Assembly: GCA_964536265.1 (NCBI GenBank)
Contig: CAZHVV010000007.1
Location: 1 to 51,671, forward strand
DNA from: JAPUDS01 sp964536265
GTDB taxonomy: Bacteria > Patescibacteriota > Saccharimonadia > Saccharimonadales > Saccharimonadaceae
DNA: 51,671 nucleotides
Direction of reading: 5' to 3'
This document shows positions 32,367 through 39,758 of this stretch, piece after piece. The position numbers and the translations under genes were made by a program. The notes below the pieces were generated by a model, which was not told where the DNA came from, searched no databases, and saw only the letters and a program-made list of their open reading frames with translations. The number at the start of each line of letters is the position of its first letter. The first letter of the stretch is position 1.

Positions 32367-33578
32367 TTAATAACGCTGGTGTTGAACTTCGATGAAGGTA
32401 TGGGCTGTGCCCTTGGCACCAGCACGACCGGTTCGGCCGATACGATGAATGTAATCTTCGTAGGTTGTTGGTGTATCGAAGTTGATAACGTGGCTGACAT
32501 TTGGAATATCGAGGCCACGTGCAGCAACGTCAGTTGCAATTAGTACCTTGACACGATTTTCTTTGAAGTCCTGCAGAGCGCGTTGGCGCTGTGACTGGCT
32601 CTTGTTGCCGTGAATCGCTGCTGATGGAATACCGGCGCGTGTTAATGTGTCACTTAAACGTTGTACGCCGAATTTCGTTTCGCCGAAGACAAGTACCTTG
32701 TCGTATTCCTCTTTGGTCAAAAGATCAGAGAGAATTTCAACCTTGTGGGCTTTGTCTCGAGTTTCGATGACATTCTGTTCAACATGGTCACTGGTTTCTG
32801 AAGTTCGTACAGAAATAGTGATAGGGTCGTTTAAGAAGTCACGAACAATCAGCTCAATCTGTGGCGTAATAGTTGCCGAGAAAAAGAGCGTTTGACGTTC
32901 GCGCGGTAAGCTACCGACGATATGCTTAATATCTGGTAAGAATCCCATGTCGAGCATACGGTCAGCTTCGTCGAGGACGAGCGTATCGATATCGCGCAGT
33001 ATCAGGTGGCCTTGACCGATAAGGTCTTTGAGGCGTCCTGGCGTGCCGATAACAACGTGTGGTCGGCGATGAAGCTCACGAATCTGTCGGCTCACATTCA
33101 TACCACCTACGACAAGTGTAGAGTACAACTGCATAGACTGACTAAAGATACGGAACTCTTGCTCAATTTGCTGTGCAAGTTCTCGGGTTGGTGCAATAAC
33201 GAGGACACTTGGTCGTGGACCATTCGTGCCTAGGTGTTGGATTATAGGTAGCAAAAATGCTGCCGTTTTGCCAGTTCCAGTGTTAGCAAGACCGATAACG
33301 TCGCGTCGTTCCAAGATATGAGGTATAGCCTGATCTTGGATAGGGCTTGGAACGGTATAGCCTTTTGCAGCGATGTTTCGCGCGAGAGGTGCTGTAAACG
33401 CAAAGTCATCAAAGACATGTTGCGCTTCGTACGGTTGTTCCTCGCTTGCTGTCACAGCTCGGTTAGTAAATTTTAACGGGTTGATATAGCGTTTACGATT
33501 ACCGCCTGAGCTAGAACGCCGTTCTGGTCGTCGACCAGTATAGTTAGGGCGCGCTGGGCGCCGTGAAAAATTGGGCAC
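32367..33578 (-). CDS. DEAD-box ATP-dependent RNA helicase (RhlE/CsdA-like)
   Basis: The 403-aa protein has the Q motif region (PSPIQDQAIP), motif I ANTGTGKTA, motif II DEAD (VLDEADRMLDMGF), motif III SAT and motif VI HRIGRTGRAG. It unwinds RNA in ribosome assembly or mRNA decay. The N-terminal 45 residues are basic and Arg-rich; there is no long C-terminal extension. It starts with GTG at 33578, supported by GAAAGG about 8 nt upstream. It is the only clear case here of a leader longer than 100 nt, which hints at leader-based control. Confidence 0.93.
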   Translation of the reverse strand: MPNFSRRPARPNYTGRRPERRSSSGGNRKRYINPLKFTNRAVTASEEQPYEAQHVFDDFAFTAPLARNIAAKGYTVPSPIQDQAIPHILERRDVIGLANTGTGKTAAFLLPIIQHLGTNGPRPSVLVIAPTRELAQQIEQEFRIFSQSMQLYSTLVVGGMNVSRQIRELHRRPHVVIGTPGRLKDLIGQGHLILRDIDTLVLDEADRMLDMGFLPDIKHIVGSLPRERQTLFFSATITPQIELIVRDFLNDPITISVRTSETSDHVEQNVIETRDKAHKVEILSDLLTKEEYDKVLVFGETKFGVQRLSDTLTRAGIPSAAIHGNKSQSQRQRALQDFKENRVKVLIATDVAARGLDIPNVSHVINFDTPTTYEDYIHRIGRTGRAGAKGTAHTFIEVQHQRY

Positions 33579-33734
33579 GTGTAGTACCTTTCTTTTAGAG
33601 ATAGTATTGATGCAAATGAAAAACGTTTAGAAAATTCGGTGAAAGCGCCGGAGGACGTAATCGTCCAAGAACAGGTTAGTGCGCTTTAAGCACAGAGATA
33701 TCTAGCACTCATCGAATGCAATACAAGCATTATA
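33579..33734 (-). promoter_or_regulatory. Promoter and long structured leader of the helicase gene
   Basis: On the minus strand an extended -10 box TGCTATAAT ends at 33729, giving a transcript start near 33722 and a leader of about 144 nt. The leader contains GGACG-ATTA-CGTCC and a GTGC/GCAC hairpin. Cold-shock-type helicases are often autoregulated through such leaders; here that is inference. Confidence 0.55.
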
Positions 33735-33797
33735 GCACAAGTCTTTTAAAATGTCTAGTGGCTGTCACAACGGGGTATTTCCTGTATCATAGAAGGA

Positions 33798-35579
33798 ATG
33801 AAACAGCTCGGAAAAGTTTTGGGGTATGCGCGCAATTTATGGCCGTATTACCTTGGTATCACAATCTTCTCAGTACTTATGAGTCTGACGGCGCTTGCGA
33901 TGCCGTTTATTATCAAATCTGCAACTGATCTTGTTGTGGCGTCGCTCGAGTCTGGACACGCAGATATAAGTGGTGCACTGTGGCTGGCCGTTGCAATGTT
34001 TGCCGTTGATGTCGCAAACACAATTTTCACAAATGTTGGCGGCTATTTGGGCGATATGATGAGCGCAAAGCTGAGGAAGCAGTTGTCTGAACGCTACTAT
34101 GAGCATCTTCTGAAATTGCCTCAGAGCTACTATGACCAAGAGTTGACAGGGACAATTATCAACCGGCTTAACCGAACTATCAGTGAAGTAACACAGTTTA
34201 TCAACATGTTTGCTAACACGTTCTTTCAGATGTTCCTCACGATTATTCTGACACTCATCATTGTGTGGTTCTATAGTTGGGAACTGTCGCTTCTTCTCTT
34301 TATACTGTATCCAATTTTTATGTGGTTAACGACACTGACGAGCAAAAAGTGGCGCAAGTGGCAGGACGAGAAGAACGGCGAGACCGACATTGCGACTGGT
34401 CGGTTTGCTGAGGTGGTTGCTCAAATCCGTGTTGTTAAGAGCTTTATCCAGGAGGCGCTTGAGTATCGTCATTTTGAGCGTCATTTTCAGAATACCGTTG
34501 ATATAACAGCCAAACAGTCACGATATTGGCACAATATGGACGTTGGAAGACGCCTGGTGCTCAATCTGTTGTTCTTGTTGGTATTCGGGTACTTGTTTGC
34601 TAGAACTGCCCAGGGAGCGTTTAGTATTGGTGAAATGGTGCTTCTGATTCAGCTTATTGCTATGGTTCGTCAGCCAATATTCGGTATGAGTTTCATTGTG
34701 GATAATACACAAAAAGCTATCACTGGCTCAGACGACTTCTTTAAGGTAATGGAACTGAAGCCAGCTGTCAGTGATAAATCACATGCACCTGAGCTTGTTG
34801 TGTCGAGTGGCAAGGTTGTATTCGATGATGTATCGTTCAGTTATTCAAAAGGTGAGCAAGTGCTGCATGATATCAGCTTTACAGTGAATCCAGGTGAAAA
34901 AATTGCCCTTGTTGGTGAGAGTGGCGAAGGAAAGACGACAATTACGAGTCTACTGCTGCGTCTATATGATGTCAGCTCAGGCAGTATTACGATTGACGGG
35001 ACCACGATCTCGAAGGTTCGACAAACAAGTTTGCGTGAACACATTGCCGTTGTATTCCAAGACCCCGCGCTATTCAGTGGGACTATTCAGGAAAACATCG
35101 CGTATGCTAACCCGCATGCCACAAAGGATGAGATTGTTGCGGCGGCCAAAGCAGCAAATGCGTATGATTTTATAGAGAAACTTGAACATGGACTTGAAAG
35201 CCAGATAGGTGAACGTGGCTTGAAACTGAGCGGTGGCCAAAAACAGCGTATTGCAATTGCCCGGGCAATTCTGAAGAATGCACCAATCCTGATTCTGGAC
35301 GAGGCTACCTCAAGCTTGGATAGTAAAGCTGAAAAGCAGGTCCAAGTGGCACTTGACCGTTTAATGAAAGGTCGTACCACCATTATCATTGCTCACCGGC
35401 TATCAACCATTGCCCATGTTGATACCATTGTCACAATCAGAAATGGCCGTGTCGATGAAATTGGTTCGCCAGCAAAACTTGCCAAGACAGATGGTATATA
35501 CGCAGAGTTGCTTAAGTTGCAAACTGAGGATACGACGCAGAATAAGGAAAAGCTAAAAGCGTTCGAAATCGATGTCTAA
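33798..35579 (+). CDS. ABC transporter, fused membrane and ATPase domains (MsbA/LmrA-like exporter)
   Basis: The 593-aa protein has six transmembrane helices (about 15-310) and a nucleotide-binding domain with Walker A GESGEGKTT (about 374), signature LSGGQKQR, Walker B ILILDEATSSLD and the H-loop in AHRLST. Such half-transporters work as homodimers and export lipids, drugs or peptides. TATCAT lies 7 nt before the ATG, and AAGGA is directly adjacent, too close for a normal ribosome binding site. The next gene overlaps its end by 8 nt. Confidence 0.93.
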   Translation: MKQLGKVLGYARNLWPYYLGITIFSVLMSLTALAMPFIIKSATDLVVASLESGHADISGALWLAVAMFAVDVANTIFTNVGGYLGDMMSAKLRKQLSERYYEHLLKLPQSYYDQELTGTIINRLNRTISEVTQFINMFANTFFQMFLTIILTLIIVWFYSWELSLLLFILYPIFMWLTTLTSKKWRKWQDEKNGETDIATGRFAEVVAQIRVVKSFIQEALEYRHFERHFQNTVDITAKQSRYWHNMDVGRRLVLNLLFLLVFGYLFARTAQGAFSIGEMVLLIQLIAMVRQPIFGMSFIVDNTQKAITGSDDFFKVMELKPAVSDKSHAPELVVSSGKVVFDDVSFSYSKGEQVLHDISFTVNPGEKIALVGESGEGKTTITSLLLRLYDVSSGSITIDGTTISKVRQTSLREHIAVVFQDPALFSGTIQENIAYANPHATKDEIVAAAKAANAYDFIEKLEHGLESQIGERGLKLSGGQKQRIAIARAILKNAPILILDEATSSLDSKAEKQVQVALDRLMKGRTTIIIAHRLSTIAHVDTIVTIRNGRVDEIGSPAKLAKTDGIYAELLKLQTEDTTQNKEKLKAFEIDV

Positions 35580-36054
35580 CAAATATCGTACGGCCCGGGC
35601 AATTATCGTACAGGACGGACAGGTACTTCTGTTTTTTCGTCGTCGGTTCGATAGGAAGAGCGAACGCGTTATTGAGTACTATAGTATTCCAGGCGGCGGA
35701 ATCGACACTGACGAGAGCCCAGAAGAAGCAGTAGTTAGAGAGTTACGCGAAGAGATGGGTGTCGAAATTCGTCTTGAGAGGCCAATACCTCTGGCTCATG
35801 GTGTGGGAGAGCGTCACGAACATTTTATGTACTACGCGACAATTATCTCGGGTGAGCCGAGGCTCGCGGCTGACTCGGAAGAAGCAGCCAAAATGGCAGC
35901 TGGCAACGATGAGTACGAGGTGCGATGGGTGGCGGTCGACGGACTTGAGTCGCACATGATGCATTATTACAACAGCTATCTACCACTGATTGTGGCGGTA
36001 GCAAATGGCGAAATTCCGGCAGAGACTATAAAACTCGACGACAAGTCGGTATAA
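35572..36054 (+). CDS. Nudix hydrolase
   Basis: The 160-aa protein has a full Nudix box (about residues 42-64, GGGIDTDE...RELREEMGV). The early RRRFDRKSERVIEYYSIPG region resembles nucleotide-processing Nudix proteins but the substrate is not known. It overlaps the ABC transporter gene by 8 nt, so it is translated from the same message. It is the third Nudix gene of the window. Confidence 0.87.
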   Translation: MSNKYRTARAIIVQDGQVLLFFRRRFDRKSERVIEYYSIPGGGIDTDESPEEAVVRELREEMGVEIRLERPIPLAHGVGERHEHFMYYATIISGEPRLAADSEEAAKMAAGNDEYEVRWVAVDGLESHMMHYYNSYLPLIVAVANGEIPAETIKLDDKSV

Positions 36055-36081
36055 TTAACAGCGAATTATTGAGGAGGGGAC

Positions 36082-36633
36082 ATGAGTACACCGAGAGGTC
36101 AACGGATTGGTATCTGGATTATTGCAATTGTCATGGCAATCGGCGCAGTCGGCGTGTATTTTGTGGCAATTTTAGCCAATAACAATGATCAAGCGGCATT
36201 AAGCCAATATGAGGAACAACAAACAGCCTGTCCAAGTGGTCAGGTGACGGACAAAACAATATCACCTGCGCCAAGTGTGCCTGCAATCGAGGCTGTACCT
36301 GCTGGCGTCAGTGAAGTAACAACCAAGGATATTACTGTTGGCAGTGGCCAAACAGTCGTTGCCGGTGATTGCGTTGAGATTCTCTACCATGGGGTACTCG
36401 CAATGACCGGTGTCGCATTTGCTGGCGGCGATAACTATGCAGATGGCGTACCATATCGTTCATCGACAACAGGTTTCGTCGAAGGATTTGGTGAGGGTCT
36501 GGTCGGGATGAAAGTTGGCGGCGAACGTCTGGTATATATTCCAAGCGCGAAGGCGTACGCTGATCAATCGAATGGTGAAATTCCAGCAAATTCAGACCTA
36601 ATTTTCGCGATACGATTAGTCGGTATATACTAA
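36082..36633 (+). CDS. Membrane-anchored FKBP-type peptidyl-prolyl isomerase
   Basis: The 183-aa protein has one N-terminal helix (about 10-31) as membrane anchor, a Pro/Ala-rich linker and an FKBP domain from about residue 80 (DITVGSGQTVVAGDCVEILYHG) to the end (LIFAIRLVGIY). It should assist folding of proteins outside the membrane. GAGGAGGGG lies 6 nt before the ATG. The usual Trp of the drug-binding pocket is not seen. Several pocket residues differ from FkpA-like enzymes, so activity is likely but not certain. Confidence 0.85.
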   Translation: MSTPRGQRIGIWIIAIVMAIGAVGVYFVAILANNNDQAALSQYEEQQTACPSGQVTDKTISPAPSVPAIEAVPAGVSEVTTKDITVGSGQTVVAGDCVEILYHGVLAMTGVAFAGGDNYADGVPYRSSTTGFVEGFGEGLVGMKVGGERLVYIPSAKAYADQSNGEIPANSDLIFAIRLVGIY

Positions 36634-36643
36634 ATAATACAAC

Positions 36644-36681
36644 ATATAGCGTATTGAAAGGTTTTAGAAACGCTATATAAT
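36644..36681 (+). promoter_or_regulatory. Promoter with palindromic operator for grx-trxB
   Basis: TTGAAA (36654-36659), 16-bp spacer, TATAAT (36676-36681). ATATAGCGT (36644-36652) and ACGCTATAT (36670-36678) form a perfect 9-bp inverted repeat whose right arm overlaps the -10 box and whose left arm abuts the -35 box. A dimeric regulator binding both arms would block polymerase. The leader holds GGAGGGG for the glutaredoxin gene. Confidence 0.7.
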
Positions 36682-36724
36682 GGGTACTAGCATAAACACA
36701 ATCACTAACAATGTCGGAGGGGCT

Positions 36725-36976
36725 ATGTCAAAGAAAATTACAATTTACACGAGGACACAATGTGCATACTGCGCAATGGTGAAGCGATATCTCGATATGA
36801 AAGACAAGTCGTATGACATTATCAATCTCGACGACAACCCAGCTGTTGAAGCAGAAGTGGTTGCAAAGAGCGGAGCTCGAACAGTTCCAGTCGTGATGGT
36901 GACTGATGAAAGTGGCAAGGAAACTATTGCAAGTATTGGCTGGAACCCAGGTGCGTTAGCGGCAGCAATTTCGTAA
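36725..36976 (+). CDS. Glutaredoxin/NrdH-like redoxin
   Basis: The 83-aa protein has the active site CAYC (13-16) and the TVPVV cis-proline motif. Small redoxins of this type take electrons from thioredoxin reductase (NrdH) or glutathione and pass them to ribonucleotide reductase or oxidised proteins. The start at 36725 is chosen because CGGAGGGG lies 7 nt upstream; the frame is open from 36680, which is over the promoter. The thioredoxin reductase gene follows 19 nt later, supporting an NrdH-like partnership. Confidence 0.88.
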   Translation: MSKKITIYTRTQCAYCAMVKRYLDMKDKSYDIINLDDNPAVEAEVVAKSGARTVPVVMVTDESGKETIASIGWNPGALAAAIS

Positions 36977-36995
36977 AAAATACAGAAAGAAGCAT

Positions 36996-37946
36996 ATGCA
37001 AAGTGACGAAACACGGCATGATATTGTAATGATTGGTGCTGGGCCAAGTGCTCTATGCGCGGCGGTCTATACAACTCGCGAAGATATCGATACAGTCTTG
37101 ATTGAAAAAGGCGTTATTGGTGGGCTTGCGGCGATTACTGACTGGGTGGACAATTATCCAGGCTTCTCAAAAGGTGTTTCTGGACTTGAATTGGCCGGTG
37201 AGCTACAGGCGCAAGCTGAACGTTTTGGCGCTGATATTCGTTTTGGGGAAGTTACGAAGATTGTTGATGAGGGTGAGGTAAAACGGATTGAAACAACAGA
37301 TGGTACACTCTATGGCAAGGCAGTCTTGATTGCTACGGGGAGTGATTATAAAAAACTTGGGATTCCCGGTGAAGCTGAATATTATGGACGAGGCGTACAT
37401 TACTGCGCGACGTGTGATGGTGCGTTTTACCGTGACCGCAAATTGGCTGTCGTCGGTGGCGGTAACTCGGCAGTTCAAGAAGCATTGTTTTTGACTCGAT
37501 TTGCGTCCCATATTGACTTGTTGGTCCGTTCAAAACTTCGCGCCAGTGATGTGTTGCAGCATGAACTTGATAAAGCAGTTGCAGCAGGAAAGATAACAGT
37601 TCATCTTGAAACAGTACCAGAAGAAATTCTTGCTTCCGATGGCAAGTTAGTTGACAGTGTTCGAGGCAAAAAAGCTGGAGAAGACATTGTCTTTACGGTT
37701 GACGCGGTATTCGTCTTTATTGGTCTATTGCCAAATACAGGTTTTCTCGCTGATTCACCAGTTAAGCTCGATGAAATCGGTATGATTACAACAGACACAA
37801 ATATGATGACGTCAATGCAAGGTGTATTTGCCAGTGGCGATGTCCGCTCAGGTGCAACAGCTCAAATTGCCAGCGCGGTAGGTGAGGGTGCTACGGCAGC
37901 ACTTAAAATGCGTCAGTATCTCGAAGAGCTTGAGCGTCAACGATAG
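36996..37946 (+). CDS. trxB: Thioredoxin-disulfide reductase
   Basis: The 316-aa flavoprotein has the FAD motif GAGPSALCAA (14-23), redox-active Cys137-ATC-Cys140-DG, the second dinucleotide motif GGGNSA (154-159) and the late GVFASGDVR. It reduces thioredoxin- or NrdH-type proteins. The NADPH-binding HRRxxxR motif is VRSKLR here (about 177-182), lacking the His and one Arg, so coenzyme preference may differ from NADPH. AGAAAGAAG before the ATG is a weak ribosome binding site. It is co-transcribed with the glutaredoxin gene under a palindromic operator. Confidence 0.92.
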   Translation: MQSDETRHDIVMIGAGPSALCAAVYTTREDIDTVLIEKGVIGGLAAITDWVDNYPGFSKGVSGLELAGELQAQAERFGADIRFGEVTKIVDEGEVKRIETTDGTLYGKAVLIATGSDYKKLGIPGEAEYYGRGVHYCATCDGAFYRDRKLAVVGGGNSAVQEALFLTRFASHIDLLVRSKLRASDVLQHELDKAVAAGKITVHLETVPEEILASDGKLVDSVRGKKAGEDIVFTVDAVFVFIGLLPNTGFLADSPVKLDEIGMITTDTNMMTSMQGVFASGDVRSGATAQIASAVGEGATAALKMRQYLEELERQR

Positions 37947-37949
37947 ATA

Positions 37950-38648
37950 TTATTTACTGTTGGTTTTAGAAAATTTCAAGAATTTTTCCGGATTGTCTGT
38001 CATGATGGCGTCAACGCCTGCTACTTCAAGTTTCTTTGCTGCAGCCACTCGGTCAACCGTATATGCGTAGACGAGTAAGTCAAGCTTATGGGCTGCTTCT
38101 ATAACGACAGAGTTGACATAGAGGCGGTGAAGGCCAATAGCACTAAGCTGGAGCGAAGGGTGCCAGGCGAGGAAGCTTAACGGGTTGTGTCGGTGGATGA
38201 GTGCGAGGTTTGCATGAGGAGCGTTCTTTCTCAGTTCTGATAGCACACGTGGGCTCTCAGAGCTAAATAACACCATTTCCCAGTCAGATGTACGGCGTAG
38301 AAATGGCTGAATTTGCGCTAGCAGAGGAAGTACTGCTGCACGCTCTGCGATTTCGATTTGAATATAGATTGTCCCGAGGATTGCTTTTAGCGCCTCATCA
38401 AGCGTCACGATAGGTTGTCGACTACCAGCGGTATGACGACGCAGTTCTTTTAGGCTAAGTTTACGGAAATGCGGTTGTCGCCGATCATTCTGAAGATGAG
38501 CATAGCGCGCAAGAACAAGATGATTATCTCGAGTGAGTCGAATTGCAAATGTTACGATATCTGCACCTGATTGTGCAGCCGCCTTTAGGCCGGGGAGGTT
38601 GTGATATTTCGACGTATCTGAGACGCCGTGACGTGCGATTATCAACAT
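37950..38648 (-). CDS. GDPD-like TIM-barrel protein with degenerate active site
   Basis: The 232-aa protein follows the glycerophosphodiester phosphodiesterase layout (N-terminal ARHG, GADIV...LTRDN, TLDEAL, IQIEI, late GVDAIMTDNPEKF). Key residues are changed: the Glu and Asp metal ligands of the GADxVExDV motif are Thr33 and Ala35, the HD after VV is replaced by Arg48-Tyr49, and PENT is missing. It is therefore probably not an active phosphodiesterase, or uses another site. TACAAT ends six bases before the ATG, predicting a leaderless message. It is convergent with trxB, three bases apart. Confidence 0.75.
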   Translation of the reverse strand: MLIIARHGVSDTSKYHNLPGLKAAAQSGADIVTFAIRLTRDNHLVLARYAHLQNDRRQPHFRKLSLKELRRHTAGSRQPIVTLDEALKAILGTIYIQIEIAERAAVLPLLAQIQPFLRRTSDWEMVLFSSESPRVLSELRKNAPHANLALIHRHNPLSFLAWHPSLQLSAIGLHRLYVNSVVIEAAHKLDLLVYAYTVDRVAAAKKLEVAGVDAIMTDNPEKFLKFSKTNSK

Positions 38649-38665
38649 ACTGCGATTGTATCACG

Positions 38666-39652
38666 CTATGCGATATGATGTCTGAAGAACCGCTCCAGCT
38701 GTGCTATGAGCTGTGGGTCCCGTGTTTCGAGGGCAATTTCTCGAGTACCCAGCCATATGCCACCATTCGCGAAGTTATGAGAGCCAGTTATGGCAACTTT
38801 CTCACCGGTTGTTAACTCGAAAAGTATGAATTTACTATGGAGATAGTTGTCTCGGGTATAGTTGGTCACATGTCCGCTGAAATATGATGCTAAACGAATA
38901 AACACGGCATTCATTGAATCAGCTTTATTCCACGGGTTAAAATATAATTTTGAGTCGACCTTTTTCAGTAGTCGACCTAATTTTCCGGTGGGGCAATACT
39001 GCGATACATACGTGACACGTTTCGACTGCGTGATAAGACGACATGCTCTACGATACACAATGGAGTCTCCCAGGAAGCCACCGTCAACCAGTACGCGATT
39101 TATTTCATCGCCAAACGAGTAACTTCGGTAGGCATGCCCTGCTTTGTCGGCGGCGAGTATTCTGGTCTGTTCTTGTAGTAGTCTATTCGCGATAGTGGCA
39201 TCGGTGGTTTTAATCATGAAATCGGTGTGCGAAAAACCAACCTTATACAGATTGATGCCGCCGAAACTATATACAACGTCATCGATTACTAGCCATTTAC
39301 TATGTGTGCGACCGGTGATAAGTGTGCTGGCATAGTTTCCGAGCCAGTTGAAGTGGACGCCGTGTTTTGCGAGATGGCGTCGTATATTCATGACTGCTCG
39401 GATTTCTTCATTGAATTGTGATGAAAGATGGAAGTGTCCGCTAAGTTCAGTATAGGTAAATGTATCAGCGGCCATTTCAACCGGAATACCTCTCTTTGCA
39501 GCTTGCTCGATAGCAGTAAAGAATGGTTCGGTTGTGCTGTCGCGGTCAAGTATCATAGTGAGTACAAAGATTCGCTTCTCGGCTGTATTGATTGCTGCTA
39601 TTGCATCAGCAAGAAATGCCTTAGGCTCAAGCAATGTGAAGGTAGAAGTCAT
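38666..39652 (-). CDS. Phospholipase D / cardiolipin synthase-like protein
   Basis: The 328-aa protein has two HKD-type motifs: H-S-K-W-L-V-I-D in RTHSKWLVIDD (about 117) and H-S-K-F-I-L-F-E near residue 270, the second with Glu for Asp. Members of the family make cardiolipin or hydrolyse phosphodiesters. No clear membrane helices are seen at the N-terminus, unlike typical cardiolipin synthases, so a soluble or peripheral enzyme is likely. TATACT ends six bases before the ATG (leaderless). Its neighbour downstream is the GDPD-like gene, which suggests lipid phosphodiester metabolism. Confidence 0.8.
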   Translation of the reverse strand: MTSTFTLLEPKAFLADAIAAINTAEKRIFVLTMILDRDSTTEPFFTAIEQAAKRGIPVEMAADTFTYTELSGHFHLSSQFNEEIRAVMNIRRHLAKHGVHFNWLGNYASTLITGRTHSKWLVIDDVVYSFGGINLYKVGFSHTDFMIKTTDATIANRLLQEQTRILAADKAGHAYRSYSFGDEINRVLVDGGFLGDSIVYRRACRLITQSKRVTYVSQYCPTGKLGRLLKKVDSKLYFNPWNKADSMNAVFIRLASYFSGHVTNYTRDNYLHSKFILFELTTGEKVAITGSHNFANGGIWLGTREIALETRDPQLIAQLERFFRHHIA

Positions 39653-39703
39653 GAGACAAGTATAGCGTATATGGCGTAAATCAAGAGTGAGGAGTCACAA
39701 AAA

Positions 39704-39742
39704 ACTCGCCGCGTTCTGTTACGATACGCGGCGAGTTTTTTT
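39704..39742. terminator. Strong terminator between pld-like gene and hppA
   Basis: ACTCGCCGCG (39704-39713) pairs perfectly with CGCGGCGAGT (39727-39736), flanked by A-run on the left and T-run on the right. On the minus strand it ends hppA transcription 22 nt after the stop codon. Confidence 0.9.
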
Positions 39743-39758
39743 ACTTGATACTATTGGA

